From: JAHEKO01 sp965212505
GTDB taxonomy: Bacteria; Acidobacteriota; Thermoanaerobaculia; Multivoradales; JAHEKO01
Length of the DNA stretch: 64,000 nucleotides
Direction: 5' to 3'
Assembly: GCA_965212505.1 (NCBI GenBank)
Contig: OZ243123.1
Location: 4,464,001 to 4,528,000, forward strand
The first letter of the stretch is position 1; each line of letters opens with the position of its first letter. The translations under genes and the position numbers were made by a program. A model generated the notes under the pieces. That model was not told where the DNA came from and made no database searches. It saw only the letters and a program-made list of their open reading frames with translations. Below are positions 8,119 to 19,752 of this stretch, piece by piece.

Positions 8119-9338
8119 CCCGGCTTCGATACGGGTTCGGTAAGAGCGTCGTAGGCCGCGTGAGCGAGGCTGTCGGCAACCGCTAGCCCCTCTAGAGTCG
8201 GCACGAGTCGGGCGCCGTCGAACTCGAGCTGCCCAGGCGGCAGACGCTGCAGCGTTTCGCTCGCGACCGCTTGCGATGACCGTGCGCCCGACAGCGCGGT
8301 CAGGTCGACCCCATCACGCGTGCGCAGCCCGAGCATCAACCGTTCGAGCAGCAGCTCACGATCACCCAGCGACTCGCTACCGTCGATCGGCCGCGTCCCC
8401 TCGATGACCGAAGCTTCCCAGGTCGACAGCTTTCGATGGTTCCACCAGCGGCGTCTTCCCGCGTACGAGTGGGCCGAGGGGCCCAGACCAAGGTAGGGCG
8501 TGTGGTCCCAGTACTTCATGTTGTGGCGAGATCGAAAGGCGCTCGACCGCGCGAAGTTGGACACCTCGTAGCCCTCGTAGCCCCCTTCGGCGAGGCGACG
8601 ATGGGTGAGCAGGAAGAGGTCCGCCTGTGCCTCGTCGGGCATCTCGGTCAGCTGCCCACGTCTTGTTTGCACTCCGAAAACGGTCTCCCGATGCACGGTG
8701 AGTTGGTAGCAGGACAGGTGCTCGGGCGCGAGGTCGATCGCCATCGCGAGCTGTTCTCGCCAAGACGCCTTCGTCTGGTCCGGAAGGCCGTAGATGAGAT
8801 CGACGGAAACGGTATCGAAGCCCGCACCGAGCGCCTGCTCGGTCGCGACGCGCGCCTGTCTCGCATCGTGGAGTCGCCCGAGAAACCCGAGCGCGTCGTC
8901 GTCGAACGACTGAACACCGAGGCTTAGCGCGCTCACTCCGAGATCCCGCCAGGCGCCCAGGTTCTCGCGTGTCACGTCCTCGGGGTTTGCCTCGAAGAAG
9001 ATACGTGCGTCCGGAGCGACGTCGAGGTTCCGGCGCAGCGCACCGACGACTCGCTCGAGCTGCTCGGCGGTCAGCATCGATGGTGTGCCGCCGCCGAAGT
9101 AGATCGTGTCGAAACCGACGAGCTCGGGCTCTCTCGAGCTCCAGAGCTCGATCTCGGCGATCAGCGACGCCACGAACCGTTCTCGTCGTTCGGCATCACC
9201 GACGAGTACCGCGAAGTCACAGTATGGACAGACCGTGGCGCAGAACGGCGCGTGCACGTAGATGCCCGGCTGTCGGGCCGCGGGGCGACCCAAAGAGGGC
9301 CTCGCAGCCTCGGCCGCGGACCGTCGCTGGGTTCCCAT
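8115..9338 (-). CDS. hemW: HemW-like radical SAM heme chaperone / coproporphyrinogen III oxidase-like protein
   Basis: 407 residues. The radical SAM cluster motif appears as YVHAPFCATVCPYCDF (CxxxCxxC) near residue 35, followed by FGGGTPSML and LGVQSFDDDALGFLGRLHD. The C-terminal HemW domain has the typical NMKYW, YLGLGPSAHSY and GLRTRDGVDL. HemW binds heme for delivery to target proteins; it lacks the features of true HemN. It is the last gene of a minus-strand run from lepA, starting 23 bases after the methyltransferase stop. Confidence 0.92.
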   Translation of the reverse strand: MGTQRRSAAEAARPSLGRPAARQPGIYVHAPFCATVCPYCDFAVLVGDAERRERFVASLIAEIELWSSREPELVGFDTIYFGGGTPSMLTAEQLERVVGALRRNLDVAPDARIFFEANPEDVTRENLGAWRDLGVSALSLGVQSFDDDALGFLGRLHDARQARVATEQALGAGFDTVSVDLIYGLPDQTKASWREQLAMAIDLAPEHLSCYQLTVHRETVFGVQTRRGQLTEMPDEAQADLFLLTHRRLAEGGYEGYEVSNFARSSAFRSRHNMKYWDHTPYLGLGPSAHSYAGRRRWWNHRKLSTWEASVIEGTRPIDGSESLGDRELLLERLMLGLRTRDGVDLTALSGARSSQAVASETLQRLPPGQLEFDGARLVPTLEGLAVADSLAHAAYDALTEPVSKPG

Positions 9339-9361
9339 CTAAGGATGCTAGCAGTCGGTTG

Positions 9362-10000
9362 CTACCGCCGCCTCGCGAGGACGTAGACCCTCTGGCTCGG
9401 ATACTCACGCTCGCAGTGCGGTCTTGTTTCCGCCTTCACGATCTCGAAGCCGGCGGTCCGAACGTAGCCGCTCAGTTCTTCGAGCTCGAACAGCGTCGCG
9501 ACCATCTCAGCGGGCCTCCCGAAGACCTCGTTCTCACGGACCTCGCCCGTCCCCTCGTGCACCGCGATCAGAATCGGCGCGCCCTTGCAGAGACCGTAGT
9601 GCACGGTCTCCAAGACCTTGGTCACGTCCTCGCGGACCAGGTTGATGAGGCAGTAGAGAATCACCGCGCCACCAAATCGCCCCGGCTCGAGCTCGAGTTC
9701 GAGCATGTCTCCGACCTCGAAGGTCAGCTCCGGTTGGAGTACTGCGGCGATCTCGACCATGCGCGGCGCGAGGTCAATGCCGTGCACTTCGGCACCGAGG
9801 CCGGCGAGATGCGCAGCGACGTGGCCGGGACCACAGCCCAGATCGAGCAACGGGCCGCCAGGAGACATCTCGACCAAGCGCTTCAGGAGCGCACGATCGT
9901 AGGGCTTGTGCTCGAGTTCGTCGTAGAGCTCCTGGGAATACACCTCCGCCAACCCGTCCCAGCCTTCGAGGGCGACCTTGCGGAGCTCTTCGCGGTCCAA
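9362..10000 (-). CDS. Class I SAM-dependent methyltransferase
   Basis: 212 residues. Motif I is LLDLGCGPGHVAAHL (about residues 51-65), followed by the acidic VHGIDLAPRMVEIA and a post-I segment LTFEVGDMLELEL. VILYCLINL corresponds to motif IV. This is a small-molecule type methyltransferase of the UbiE/methyltransferase-11 class; the substrate is unknown. It starts 9 bases after the serine hydrolase gene ends and precedes hemW, so it is probably cotranscribed with both. Confidence 0.87.
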   Translation of the reverse strand: MDREELRKVALEGWDGLAEVYSQELYDELEHKPYDRALLKRLVEMSPGGPLLDLGCGPGHVAAHLAGLGAEVHGIDLAPRMVEIAAVLQPELTFEVGDMLELELEPGRFGGAVILYCLINLVREDVTKVLETVHYGLCKGAPILIAVHEGTGEVRENEVFGRPAEMVATLFELEELSGYVRTAGFEIVKAETRPHCEREYPSQRVYVLARRR

Positions 10001-10009
10001 GGCTCGATC

Positions 10010-11317
10010 CTAGCTGTCCGACTCCGCAGCCAACGGGCCGATCCTCGGCATCGGGTAGACGGCTTCGCCGATCTTCCAGTCGAGCCGCTCAACCGAGCCG
10101 TCGCCCTTCAAGATCACCTCGATCCGCGCGTAGTCCTGTGGCGAGAAGAAGCTCGTGTCCGAAAGCGGCACCAGCGTCCACCCCGACATCGACACCGCAC
10201 CGTTGTCGACCGACAGCTCGAGCTCGGTGCCGGGCCGCAGCTGATAGACACCCTCGTAGCCCGCGAGCTTCGCCGGTGGCACCTCGACCGGTTCGAGCGC
10301 CAACCGCTGTGGGGTTGCCACCTCTTCGCCCGCGGCGATGCGCGGAACTTCGCTTCGGATCCGGTCGGCGGCGCCGGTCAACAAGTTGCCGGTGAAGACC
10401 ACCGACACCCCAGTCTCACCATGGAAATCGGCAAAGGCTCGAAATCCGTTGGTACGCCCATTCCACTTCAGATTGCCATCCCGCAGTCTGGCGGCCGAGT
10501 CGCCGAATCGGCCGTCCAACAGCGACCGTTGAAGCGAGTGCAGATCCCGTGCGGTCGAGAAGACCGAGCCGGCACCCACCAGGAAGGAGTAGTGCTTCAA
10601 CGTGGAGTTCCGGATCGCTCCGTCGCGGCCGATCAGATAGCTGTCGGCGCGCCCCTCGATCAGGGCGTGACCCGAAGGGTGGAGCGACCGGCTCATGGCG
10701 GCCGGCGCCAGCACGTACTTCGACAGCAGGTCTTCGTAGCTCGCCCCACCGGCTAACTCGAGCACCCGTGCCGCCACCGAGTAGCCTCCCGAGCTGTAGG
10801 TCGACGATGTGCCCGGGTCGAAGAGGAGCGGCGCCACCTTGGCAAGCTCGACCATGTCGGCAGCGGTCTTCGCTTGGCTCTCCTGTTCGTCGTCGGTGAC
10901 CCGATGGGGAATGCCGGCCTGATGTCGGAAGAGGTGGGCGACCGTGATCTCGTCGCCGCGCGGGAAGTCGGGGAGCCATTTGGCGAGCTTGTCGTCCATG
11001 GAGAGCTTGCCCTCCTCGACCAGCCGCTGCCCGAGAATGCCGGTCATCGGCTTCGAGATCGACGCAATGTTGAAGCGCGTCTCGTGCGTCGCCGGCACGC
11101 CGAGCTCGAAGTTCGCCATGCCAAAGGCGCGCTCGTAGACGACCGTTCCGTCTATCGCCACAAGGAGCTGACCCGACAGGTGGTCGTCGTCGAGGAAAGG
11201 CTGCACAAAGGCGTCTATTCGGTTGGCTAGTTCACTTGCCGGCTGAGCGACCAGCGCGCCCGCAAACACGAACAGTGGCAGTAGGCAGTGAACAGCAACA
11301 CGACGGGTTCTGGACAT
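10010..11317 (-). CDS. Exported beta-lactamase-fold serine hydrolase
   Basis: 435 residues from ATG 11317, chosen because a strong AGGAGG lies just upstream and the N-terminus (VAVHCLLPLFVFAGALVAQ) is a signal peptide. The beta-lactamase/class C core shows the SxxK in ASISKPMTGI and a YxN-like tyrosine in STYSSGGYSVAARVLEL. A C-terminal lipocalin-like extension (YEGVYQLRPGTELELSVDNG) is common in this family. It probably acts as a periplasmic peptidase or esterase rather than an antibiotic-resistance enzyme. It lies between lepA and the methyltransferase. Three further family members occur in the window (19753, 50982, 59470). Confidence 0.9.
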   Translation of the reverse strand: MSRTRRVAVHCLLPLFVFAGALVAQPASELANRIDAFVQPFLDDDHLSGQLLVAIDGTVVYERAFGMANFELGVPATHETRFNIASISKPMTGILGQRLVEEGKLSMDDKLAKWLPDFPRGDEITVAHLFRHQAGIPHRVTDDEQESQAKTAADMVELAKVAPLLFDPGTSSTYSSGGYSVAARVLELAGGASYEDLLSKYVLAPAAMSRSLHPSGHALIEGRADSYLIGRDGAIRNSTLKHYSFLVGAGSVFSTARDLHSLQRSLLDGRFGDSAARLRDGNLKWNGRTNGFRAFADFHGETGVSVVFTGNLLTGAADRIRSEVPRIAAGEEVATPQRLALEPVEVPPAKLAGYEGVYQLRPGTELELSVDNGAVSMSGWTLVPLSDTSFFSPQDYARIEVILKGDGSVERLDWKIGEAVYPMPRIGPLAAESDS

Positions 11318-11459
11318 CTCGTTCCTCCTAGGGCTCGACGGACTCATCTCTCGACGACGGGGACATCTATGAAGACTCCGGAGGACGCCAAGCGTTTCAT
11401 CCCCTATCGACCGACCCGGTCGGCAGACCCAGCCGTGCAGCGAACAGCGCGTTCGCGAG

Positions 11460-13259
<1,800 letters not shown>

Positions 13260-13358
13260 GGTTTGGCCTCAGGAGCGAATCGAGTTGGAAGGCCGCCGAG
13301 CGCGGCGGAACCGCGAGATTCTAGCGCGCTCTTCCGAGCACTCTATTCGATAAATGAA

Positions 13359-13392
13359 GGCCCGGCCGACGCGAATCCACGTCGGCCGGGCC
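13359..13392 (-). terminator. Hairpin terminator after the large exported protein gene
   Basis: A perfect 13-bp inverted repeat (GGCCCGGCCGACG and its complement) with an 8-base loop. Read on the minus strand the stem is followed by TTCATTTATC, a moderately T-rich run. It lies 36 bases beyond the stop of the 1273-residue protein gene and before the lepA start, so it probably ends that transcript. Confidence 0.7.
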
Positions 13393-13427
13393 GGTGGGTC
13401 AGGTTCCAAGTGCTGAACGCCTGAGAG

Positions 13428-16400
13428 CTACTCCATCGTCACCTCGAAGTCGTCGATGAGCGTGACGCCTTGGATGTGATGTTCGCGTATCTCGACGCGC
13501 ACATGCCGAGCGTCCGGGGTGAAGCCGCACTTGACGTATGAGTTATCGCTGATCACCTCTTCGCCATCTAGGCTCACAGAAGCGTCGGTCGAAAGCGGAT
13601 CGTACTTGAGGTCCAATCGGTAGTACTGGCCGACAACGAACCCTGGGATCACGTACTCCCCTAGGATGCACGCGTGTCGATTGGCTCGAAGCCTCACGAC
13701 TCCAGTCTTGAGAATGTACGCCCAGATCTCTCCCTCGTCATCGAAATCCTCCAGCGGGGTGTCGCTGAACCCCACCGCCGTGTAGTTCCCAGCGTTCCCC
13801 TCAGGGACCATGCGTGCAGAGGCAGTGACCACGCGTCCTGACACCGAAGGATCGAGGGGCACGCTGCCCGTCACCGTAGTGCCAATGACATTGAAGGCGG
13901 TGAGCTCATCGAGCCCTGCGGCTCGAAGGGTGAGCCCCGTGTCCGCGGCCCACGTGAGACCTCCCACGTCCGTGACGTAGCCGTTTAGCTGACCACCGCC
14001 GTCTCTGACGAAAACGTCGCGGATGATCGTCGGCCGTTGGCTGACGCGCAGATTGTCGATTCGCGTTTCGCCCTGAACAGCGCCACCCCCGAAAGTCACC
14101 GTTGCACCACCGATGTCCGGCACGAAGGTCCCGAGGTCCGTCGGTGCAACCACCTCCTGCCCGTCGAGACTCGCCCAGGCGGTGTTGTTGACGGGGTCGT
14201 ACGAGACCGACACGCTCACGTAGTCGCCGAGGTTGAAGCCCGACACGGTGCCGGACCCGAGCTCTTCGTCCACGTTCTTGAGGATCCGGTAGCCGCCGGT
14301 CTTGGTGAGTTCGACCCAGAGTTGACCGGTCACGCTCAAACCGTTCTGCGGTTGCGCGCCGAAACCGACGCCGACAAAGCTCGATGTGTCCTTTGGATTG
14401 ACCTCGGCCTCGAGGGTCGAGACCCGCATTGACTGGTCGGGCTCGAAGGGTAGGCCACCTGACCCAAAGCCGATGACGGTCAACTCTCCGCCTGAATCGA
14501 AGACGAGATTCGTGTTCGCCTCCCACAGCTCTCCTCCAACCTCAACCTCGGTTCCGTTCAGCACGCCCGAAGTGGTCGAGAAGGTGTCCCGATAGACCGT
14601 TGGCGGATGCACAACCTGCAGGTTGTCGACCCACGTCGTGTCCTCCGTGGCGCTCGCGAAGGTCACCGTCGCACCGCCGATCATGGGATCGAACTGGTAC
14701 GGCGCCAGAGTGAGGTCTGTGGGCGCGAGAACCTCGGTACCGTTGAGGCTCGCCCAGACTAGATTTTCGAGGGGATCGAACGAGAGCGAAACCCGACTGG
14801 GGGCTCCGCCCCCAGGTACGCCAGGAATCGAACCCGACGCCAGCGAGTGCTCAAGAACATCAGCCCACACGGTGTAGCTACCTCCGGACAACTCGACCCA
14901 GAGCTGGCCTGTCGCTTTGAGTCCGTTCTGCGGGTTCTCCGCGAAGCCGACCCCGACCCACGAAGCGCCGTCTTCATCTACGTCCGCTTCGAGAGTGACG
15001 ACGCGGTTCGTATCATCGGGATCGAAGGGCACGCCGCCTGTGCCGCTTCCGTCGGCGGTCAGCCGACTGTCGGCTCCGATGACGAGGGGCGTCTGAACCG
15101 ACACCCAGGTCTGCTCACCGACTTCGGTAAGCCGGCCGTCGAGAGCACCCGACCCGGAGAAGGAATCGCGAATCTCGGCTCCCGAAACCATCTCAAGGAA
15201 GGCCTGGTTCGACTCGTCCTGCCCAAAGTTGTTTGTTGCGAGGTAGCTGTAGAGCCCTTCATCCGTTGACTCCACGTCGATCAGAACCAACGTGTCCGCG
15301 GTCTCGCCGACTAGGCTCTGGCCGTCCTTCTTCCACTGATAGCTGATCGGCCCTGTCCCGGTGACTGAAGCTTCGAGAGTCACGTCGCTACCGGGGGAAA
15401 CGAAGCGGTCCTCCAGCGTATCGGCGACTGGTGGGAAGCCCACAGTGATCGTCAGTGCATCCGCGATGTCGGTGTCATCGTTGTCGTCGATAACTCTCAG
15501 ATTTACATCCAGAGTCTCCTCGGCGGTGTAGCTCCAGGAGACGAAGGACCCATCGAGATCGCCGAACACACCGTCGCCGTCGAGATCCCACTCGTAGGTA
15601 ACGATAGGCCCGCCATCTGGGTCCTGAGACGAGGTTCCGTCGAAGTCCACCACCGTTCCAGCTGGGATGAGGAGGGTCCCGCCCAGCGGAGTCGGGTCGG
15701 TCGCAAAACTCGCGACCGGGAGTTTCTGTTCGCGCTTGACCACAACGACCTTCTGGGCGCCGGACGTGGAGAAGTTGCGACAACTGCTGGTGGGGCGAAA
15801 ACTGCCGAAGGTGACGTTCCCGTTGACCCGATGGTAGGTGCGCCGCAGGTAGTCGCGCCCTACCTGAAGATCACAGAGGAAGGTGTTGTTGTCGACCCCA
15901 TACACGAGAAACTGCCCTCCGTCGGGAGTCGGGCTCCCTGCCAAGGGATTGGCCGACGAGAAGAGCGCGAACTTGCTGTCGGACGGCTGGCTGTCGGCGG
16001 GATCCTGCGGCGCCATTCTGCCGAGGTCGACCTGGCCTGCCGCCAACTGAACGACTCCGAGCGCGTCGCGAATGTCCGACCACTGCCCGAAGCCTGTGTT
16101 CCAGGTCTCCCCGTCGCCGTCGTCCCACCAGGTCAGTCCGGTCGTCAGATCCATGAAGATCGGATGTAGGCCCCGCACAAAACTCCGCCAGACCCAGGGC
16201 ATGCTCGGAAACACCGGCGGATTGCCCATCGCGTCGAAGGCGCCGAGGTGATCCGAATCGGCGATGAACAGCTTCTCGTCAGCGTCGATGGCTGGTGGGT
16301 CCGCTCCCGGCGCCGTGAAGTACTGGTTGTTCGCCTCTACTTTGCAAGGCGACACGATGTCGGCGGGGTTGTCGCTATCCGTTAGAAACCCGTTACTCCC

Positions 16401-17249
16401 TGCTCCTCCGCTGCAACTCATCCAAACAAGGTGTTTCTTGTTGCCGTGGTCTTCTTCCCACTGCTTGATCTCTCGGATGAGTTCGTACTGCCAGTCCCAA
16501 GAGTCGATGTGGCTCTCATTGGTGATCTCCCAGATGACGTTGTCCGAGTTCTTTAGGCGATCGAGAACCGTGAAGACGTAAGCGAGCTGCTTCTGAAACT
16601 GCGGGTCAGAGAGAGGTGTTTGAGGGTCGAGCAGCTCGTGCGTCTTGAGCCGGTCTCCAATGATCTGGTCAGTGTTGTTGGCTTGGTAGTAGGGATGAAA
16701 GTTCGGCCAAGGGTTGACCGGATCGCCGCGGTTGTTCGAGGTTGCGTTCCTCAGGCTCCATCCCTGGAAGAGCATCACGCTCACGTACACCCCGCGCTGA
16801 GTTGCGCCGTCTATGAAGGGGTCGCCGTCGATTCGTCTGGCGATCTGGTTCAAGTAGACCTCGTTGACTTCGTCCAGGTCGTATCTGCCGTCCATCGTTG
16901 TCTGGTCTTCCTTGTAGGGAGTCGGACTGTAGTAATCGTCCTCCCAGACCCAGCCACGCGTAAAGTTGTGGCCGTCAGCGACGAGGCCATCCAGGTACAG
17001 TTCCCAGCCAAATGCCGGATCGTTGTCATAGTCCTGGAAGAAGGACCACGTATGGGCACCGGTCAGAACGATGGCCTTGCACCGCCCGTCTTCCGTGGTC
17101 CCATCGGTAAAGAACCTCGGATTGTCGGGGTGAATCTGTAGCGGGCCGATCTGGCTCGCGCCCGGGCAGGGTGTCTGCGCACCCAGGACGGACGCGCTCA
17201 GCAGCGTGAAAGTGAATACAAGTCCCCTGAAGGCATCTTTGTATGCCAT
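13428..17249 (-). CDS. Very large secreted protein: glycosidase-like domain, PKD, Ig-like and three jelly-roll-like repeats
   Basis: 1273 residues with a signal peptide (VFTFTLLSASVLGA). Residues about 30-500 resemble a TIM-barrel glycoside hydrolase of the DUF4038/cellulase-like kind; VIWEITNESHIDSW carries an NE pair of the type used as acid/base. A PKD domain follows (about 515-605; PDGGPIVTYEWDLDGDG), then an Ig-like domain (about 610-695; ISYQWKKDGQSLVGE). Three repeats of about 190 residues end the protein, each with ENPQNGLKATGQLWVEL-type and IGGATVTF segments, like concanavalin-type carbohydrate-binding folds. Likely a polysaccharide-binding or degrading surface enzyme. The gene looks less GC-biased at third positions than its neighbours, which would fit acquisition (visual impression). 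Confidence 0.8.
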   Translation of the reverse strand: MAYKDAFRGLVFTFTLLSASVLGAQTPCPGASQIGPLQIHPDNPRFFTDGTTEDGRCKAIVLTGAHTWSFFQDYDNDPAFGWELYLDGLVADGHNFTRGWVWEDDYYSPTPYKEDQTTMDGRYDLDEVNEVYLNQIARRIDGDPFIDGATQRGVYVSVMLFQGWSLRNATSNNRGDPVNPWPNFHPYYQANNTDQIIGDRLKTHELLDPQTPLSDPQFQKQLAYVFTVLDRLKNSDNVIWEITNESHIDSWDWQYELIREIKQWEEDHGNKKHLVWMSCSGGAGSNGFLTDSDNPADIVSPCKVEANNQYFTAPGADPPAIDADEKLFIADSDHLGAFDAMGNPPVFPSMPWVWRSFVRGLHPIFMDLTTGLTWWDDGDGETWNTGFGQWSDIRDALGVVQLAAGQVDLGRMAPQDPADSQPSDSKFALFSSANPLAGSPTPDGGQFLVYGVDNNTFLCDLQVGRDYLRRTYHRVNGNVTFGSFRPTSSCRNFSTSGAQKVVVVKREQKLPVASFATDPTPLGGTLLIPAGTVVDFDGTSSQDPDGGPIVTYEWDLDGDGVFGDLDGSFVSWSYTAEETLDVNLRVIDDNDDTDIADALTITVGFPPVADTLEDRFVSPGSDVTLEASVTGTGPISYQWKKDGQSLVGETADTLVLIDVESTDEGLYSYLATNNFGQDESNQAFLEMVSGAEIRDSFSGSGALDGRLTEVGEQTWVSVQTPLVIGADSRLTADGSGTGGVPFDPDDTNRVVTLEADVDEDGASWVGVGFAENPQNGLKATGQLWVELSGGSYTVWADVLEHSLASGSIPGVPGGGAPSRVSLSFDPLENLVWASLNGTEVLAPTDLTLAPYQFDPMIGGATVTFASATEDTTWVDNLQVVHPPTVYRDTFSTTSGVLNGTEVEVGGELWEANTNLVFDSGGELTVIGFGSGGLPFEPDQSMRVSTLEAEVNPKDTSSFVGVGFGAQPQNGLSVTGQLWVELTKTGGYRILKNVDEELGSGTVSGFNLGDYVSVSVSYDPVNNTAWASLDGQEVVAPTDLGTFVPDIGGATVTFGGGAVQGETRIDNLRVSQRPTIIRDVFVRDGGGQLNGYVTDVGGLTWAADTGLTLRAAGLDELTAFNVIGTTVTGSVPLDPSVSGRVVTASARMVPEGNAGNYTAVGFSDTPLEDFDDEGEIWAYILKTGVVRLRANRHACILGEYVIPGFVVGQYYRLDLKYDPLSTDASVSLDGEEVISDNSYVKCGFTPDARHVRVEIREHHIQGVTLIDDFEVTME

Positions 17250-17528
17250 GACATGAGTTCCTCTTGAGAGCCGGAGGCGGCCGCGCTCGTCAAGTACTCA
17301 CGCAGCGGCAACCAATGCGCTCCGGTGATTCTTGGTTGTCCCTCGAGGGGGCTATGGAGCCATCTTAGCGCAGGCGCTGGGACTCAACTCAAATGCCCGC
17401 AGCTGGCCTGGTCGCGGGCCTCGTGCGGGTCGACGCGAGGCGGTCGATGGTGCAGGAGTCGTGAATGCCGTCCACGAGATGTCCAAAGATGCGGGCGGAG
17501 GTCTTCCGAGCGCGACGCGTGGCAGTGC

Positions 17529-18212
17529 CTAGTCTTCACAGCTCTGGCGTACGACGAAGTCGTCGAAGAAGGCCCAACGACCCGCCTCTTCCCCTCCATA
17601 GCCGACCTGCACTCCCATCGAGTGGAAACCGCCCGCCGGCGGTTCGCTCGAGCCGATCTTCGTCCACCCCTCCTCGCCCTCCACGCGGTAGTACCCGGTC
17701 ACCGAGCTCTGATCGATAACCGCCCGGAGGCGCATCGGACGGAGCGGAGCCAGGCCAACGACGTTGTCGTCGGCGAGCTCGCCCTCGATCTCCGAGAACG
17801 CGCGCACGATCGTCGGCGGGTCGTGGTACTCGGCGTAGTACTCGACGGTGACCACCGTGTAGTTGTCCCGATCGCCGTAGAAGATCAGCCCGGCGTTCTC
17901 GTAGAGGTGCTTCGGATAGACCTCCACGTCGACCTCGACACAGAAGGGTTGCTCAACACTTTCGAGGCTCAACATCGCGGAGCCGACCTCCTCGTCGGTG
18001 TGGTCACCGAAGATGCCACCAGCTGGAGTGCGCAAGGCGAGCCTGCCGTCTTCCATCTTCCAGTCGTGCCCCTCCCGTCCACCGACCGTCCAGCCGTCGG
18101 ACAGGCCGAGAGAGAAGTCGTGCACGAGCGGGCTCTCGGCAGACGGGCTACACGCGAGGGTCAGACCAGCGGCGACAGCAGTCGCGACGAGGGCTCCGCG
18201 GAGATCTTTCAT
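17529..18212 (-). CDS. Lipoprotein with concanavalin-like (DUF1349-type) domain
   Basis: 227 residues from ATG 18212 (MKDLRGALVATAVAAGLTLACS), a good lipoprotein signal with cysteine after TLA. The mature domain has the pattern of family-16-like/DUF1349 sandwich proteins: DGWTVGGREGHDWKMEDGRLALRT, ENAGLIFYGDRDNYTVVTVEYY, and a C-terminal GVQVGYGGEEAGRWAFFDDFVV. Ligand binding, perhaps carbohydrate, is inferred from the fold. It is divergent from the phosphatase gene at 18359. The 279 bases between it and the large protein gene upstream show no convincing feature. Confidence 0.75.
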   Translation of the reverse strand: MKDLRGALVATAVAAGLTLACSPSAESPLVHDFSLGLSDGWTVGGREGHDWKMEDGRLALRTPAGGIFGDHTDEEVGSAMLSLESVEQPFCVEVDVEVYPKHLYENAGLIFYGDRDNYTVVTVEYYAEYHDPPTIVRAFSEIEGELADDNVVGLAPLRPMRLRAVIDQSSVTGYYRVEGEEGWTKIGSSEPPAGGFHSMGVQVGYGGEEAGRWAFFDDFVVRQSCED

Positions 18213-18358
18213 CTGGCCTGGAGCATACGCGCCCGCACCCGCGTCCGGCACAGACATCCCGAAGCCTCGAAATCGGCCTGCCCTGCCGATCCGTTGCGGT
18301 ACCGTTGGCGGGTGCCGACCCAGCGAGCGACGGGCGCCGAGAGCGACGAGGAGCCGGC

Positions 18359-19723
18359 GTGAGCTCCTCTCTCGAGGTGGGCTTTGTCGTCGGCTTCTGT
18401 GCCGCCTTTGCGGTTCTCAGCCTCGCGCTCTACCTCTACCGGAGGCGCCTGGTCAGTTTCCTCTGGCTGGCCGGCTTCGCCGGCTCCTTCGCGTTGATTC
18501 AACTCGGCCTGGGAGAACGAATCCGCGCCCAAGCGGTGCTGGAAGATCGAGCCTTCGTCCTCGCGCTCGTTCCGATCACGGTTCTGCTGGCCAGAGGCTT
18601 CGTCCATTCACTGTTGCAGTCTGCTCGACCCTGGGTCGACCGGGCGTTCTGGGGCGGCGGCGTGGTGGTCTCGTTGATCGCCCTCGCTCGCCCGGCTTGG
18701 GTGGTCGAGGGACAGGTGCTCAATCTGTTCGGCACGGCACTGCTGCTCGACATCCTGATCACGGTCGCCGTAGCCAGCTGGCGAGGGAGACGCAGAGCCC
18801 AGATCGTCGGCGTCGGGCTCGCGGTGTTTTCCATTGCCGGTCTCGTGGACATCGCGGTGAGAGCCTCGGGACTCGGTTTCACCCCCATTCTCCCGATCGG
18901 GCTGATTTTCATGTTCGTCTCGATCTCACTCTCGCTGGGCAGGCATCTCGCCAAAGTCGAGAACGACCTGGCCGAGACCGCCGCTAAGACCGCCGAGCTC
19001 GACGCCGCCGGGCGCATGCAGGCGCAGATGCTCCCGTCCGTTCTTCCCGAGATCGATGGCTTCGAGATCGCGGCGAGTAGTACTCCCGCCTCGGAGGTGG
19101 GTGGCGACTACTACGACGTACTGATCCTCGACGACGGGAACTTCGTCGTCTGTGGAGACGCCACCGGCCACGGACTGTCGGCGGGGATCATGGTCACCGC
19201 GGCGAAGAGCTCACTGCTGTCGACTTCGTTCGCCGAAGAGCCGGACTCCGTCTTGAAGAACATGGACCACGCCTTGAAGCGCCTGGGCCTCGCGCGCATG
19301 GCGTTTGCGGTAGCGGTTGTCCAGCTGCTCGAAAACGAACTCGTACTGGCGAGTGCCGCTATGCCGCCCATGCTGGTCGTGCGCCCGGGGGACAGTTCGG
19401 TGGACGAGATTCTCGTGTCCGCGCCGCCCCTCGGGGGCGCCCTTCGAGGTAAATACTCGAGTGTCCGTATCCCCTTTGCGCCCGGTGACGTCGCGCTGCT
19501 CACGAGCGACGGTCTGCCCGAGGCGATGAACGCCGAACAGGAGGAGTTCGGCTATGAACGCCTCGCGAGTCGCTTGCTCGAGCTCAGGAGCGAGCCCGCG
19601 AGAGGGGTCGTTCGGGGCCTTTGCGAGAGCGCGAGCGACTGGCTCGGAGGCGAGAATGCCGACGACGACATCACCTTCGTGGCCATGCGAAGACTGCCCG
19701 CCGTTCGCGCTGCTGACGCGTAG
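18359..19723 (+). CDS. Membrane-anchored SpoIIE/PP2C-type serine phosphatase
   Basis: 454 residues from GTG 18359, chosen because GACGAGGAG lies about 6-10 bases upstream; a TTG 54 bases earlier is in frame. About six transmembrane helices fill residues 1-200. A short linker (AKTAELDAAGRMQAQMLPSVLPEIDGFEIAASS) leads into the phosphatase domain, with metal-binding GGDYYDVLILDDGNFVVCGDATGHG, later LLTSDGLPEAMN, and NADDDITFVAMR at the end. Such RsbU/SpoIIE-like proteins dephosphorylate anti-sigma antagonists in partner-switching circuits. No partner-switch genes are adjacent; the signal sensed is unknown. Confidence 0.9.
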   Translation: MSSSLEVGFVVGFCAAFAVLSLALYLYRRRLVSFLWLAGFAGSFALIQLGLGERIRAQAVLEDRAFVLALVPITVLLARGFVHSLLQSARPWVDRAFWGGGVVVSLIALARPAWVVEGQVLNLFGTALLLDILITVAVASWRGRRRAQIVGVGLAVFSIAGLVDIAVRASGLGFTPILPIGLIFMFVSISLSLGRHLAKVENDLAETAAKTAELDAAGRMQAQMLPSVLPEIDGFEIAASSTPASEVGGDYYDVLILDDGNFVVCGDATGHGLSAGIMVTAAKSSLLSTSFAEEPDSVLKNMDHALKRLGLARMAFAVAVVQLLENELVLASAAMPPMLVVRPGDSSVDEILVSAPPLGGALRGKYSSVRIPFAPGDVALLTSDGLPEAMNAEQEEFGYERLASRLLELRSEPARGVVRGLCESASDWLGGENADDDITFVAMRRLPAVRAADA

Positions 19724-19752
19724 CAAACCGCGCCTGACGCCCTCTCGATCGT

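Noticed and set aside
8969..10756. 595-codon plus-strand open frame
   Set aside because: It runs antisense through hemW, the methyltransferase and the serine hydrolase, and reads as Arg/His-rich shadow sequence with no motif.
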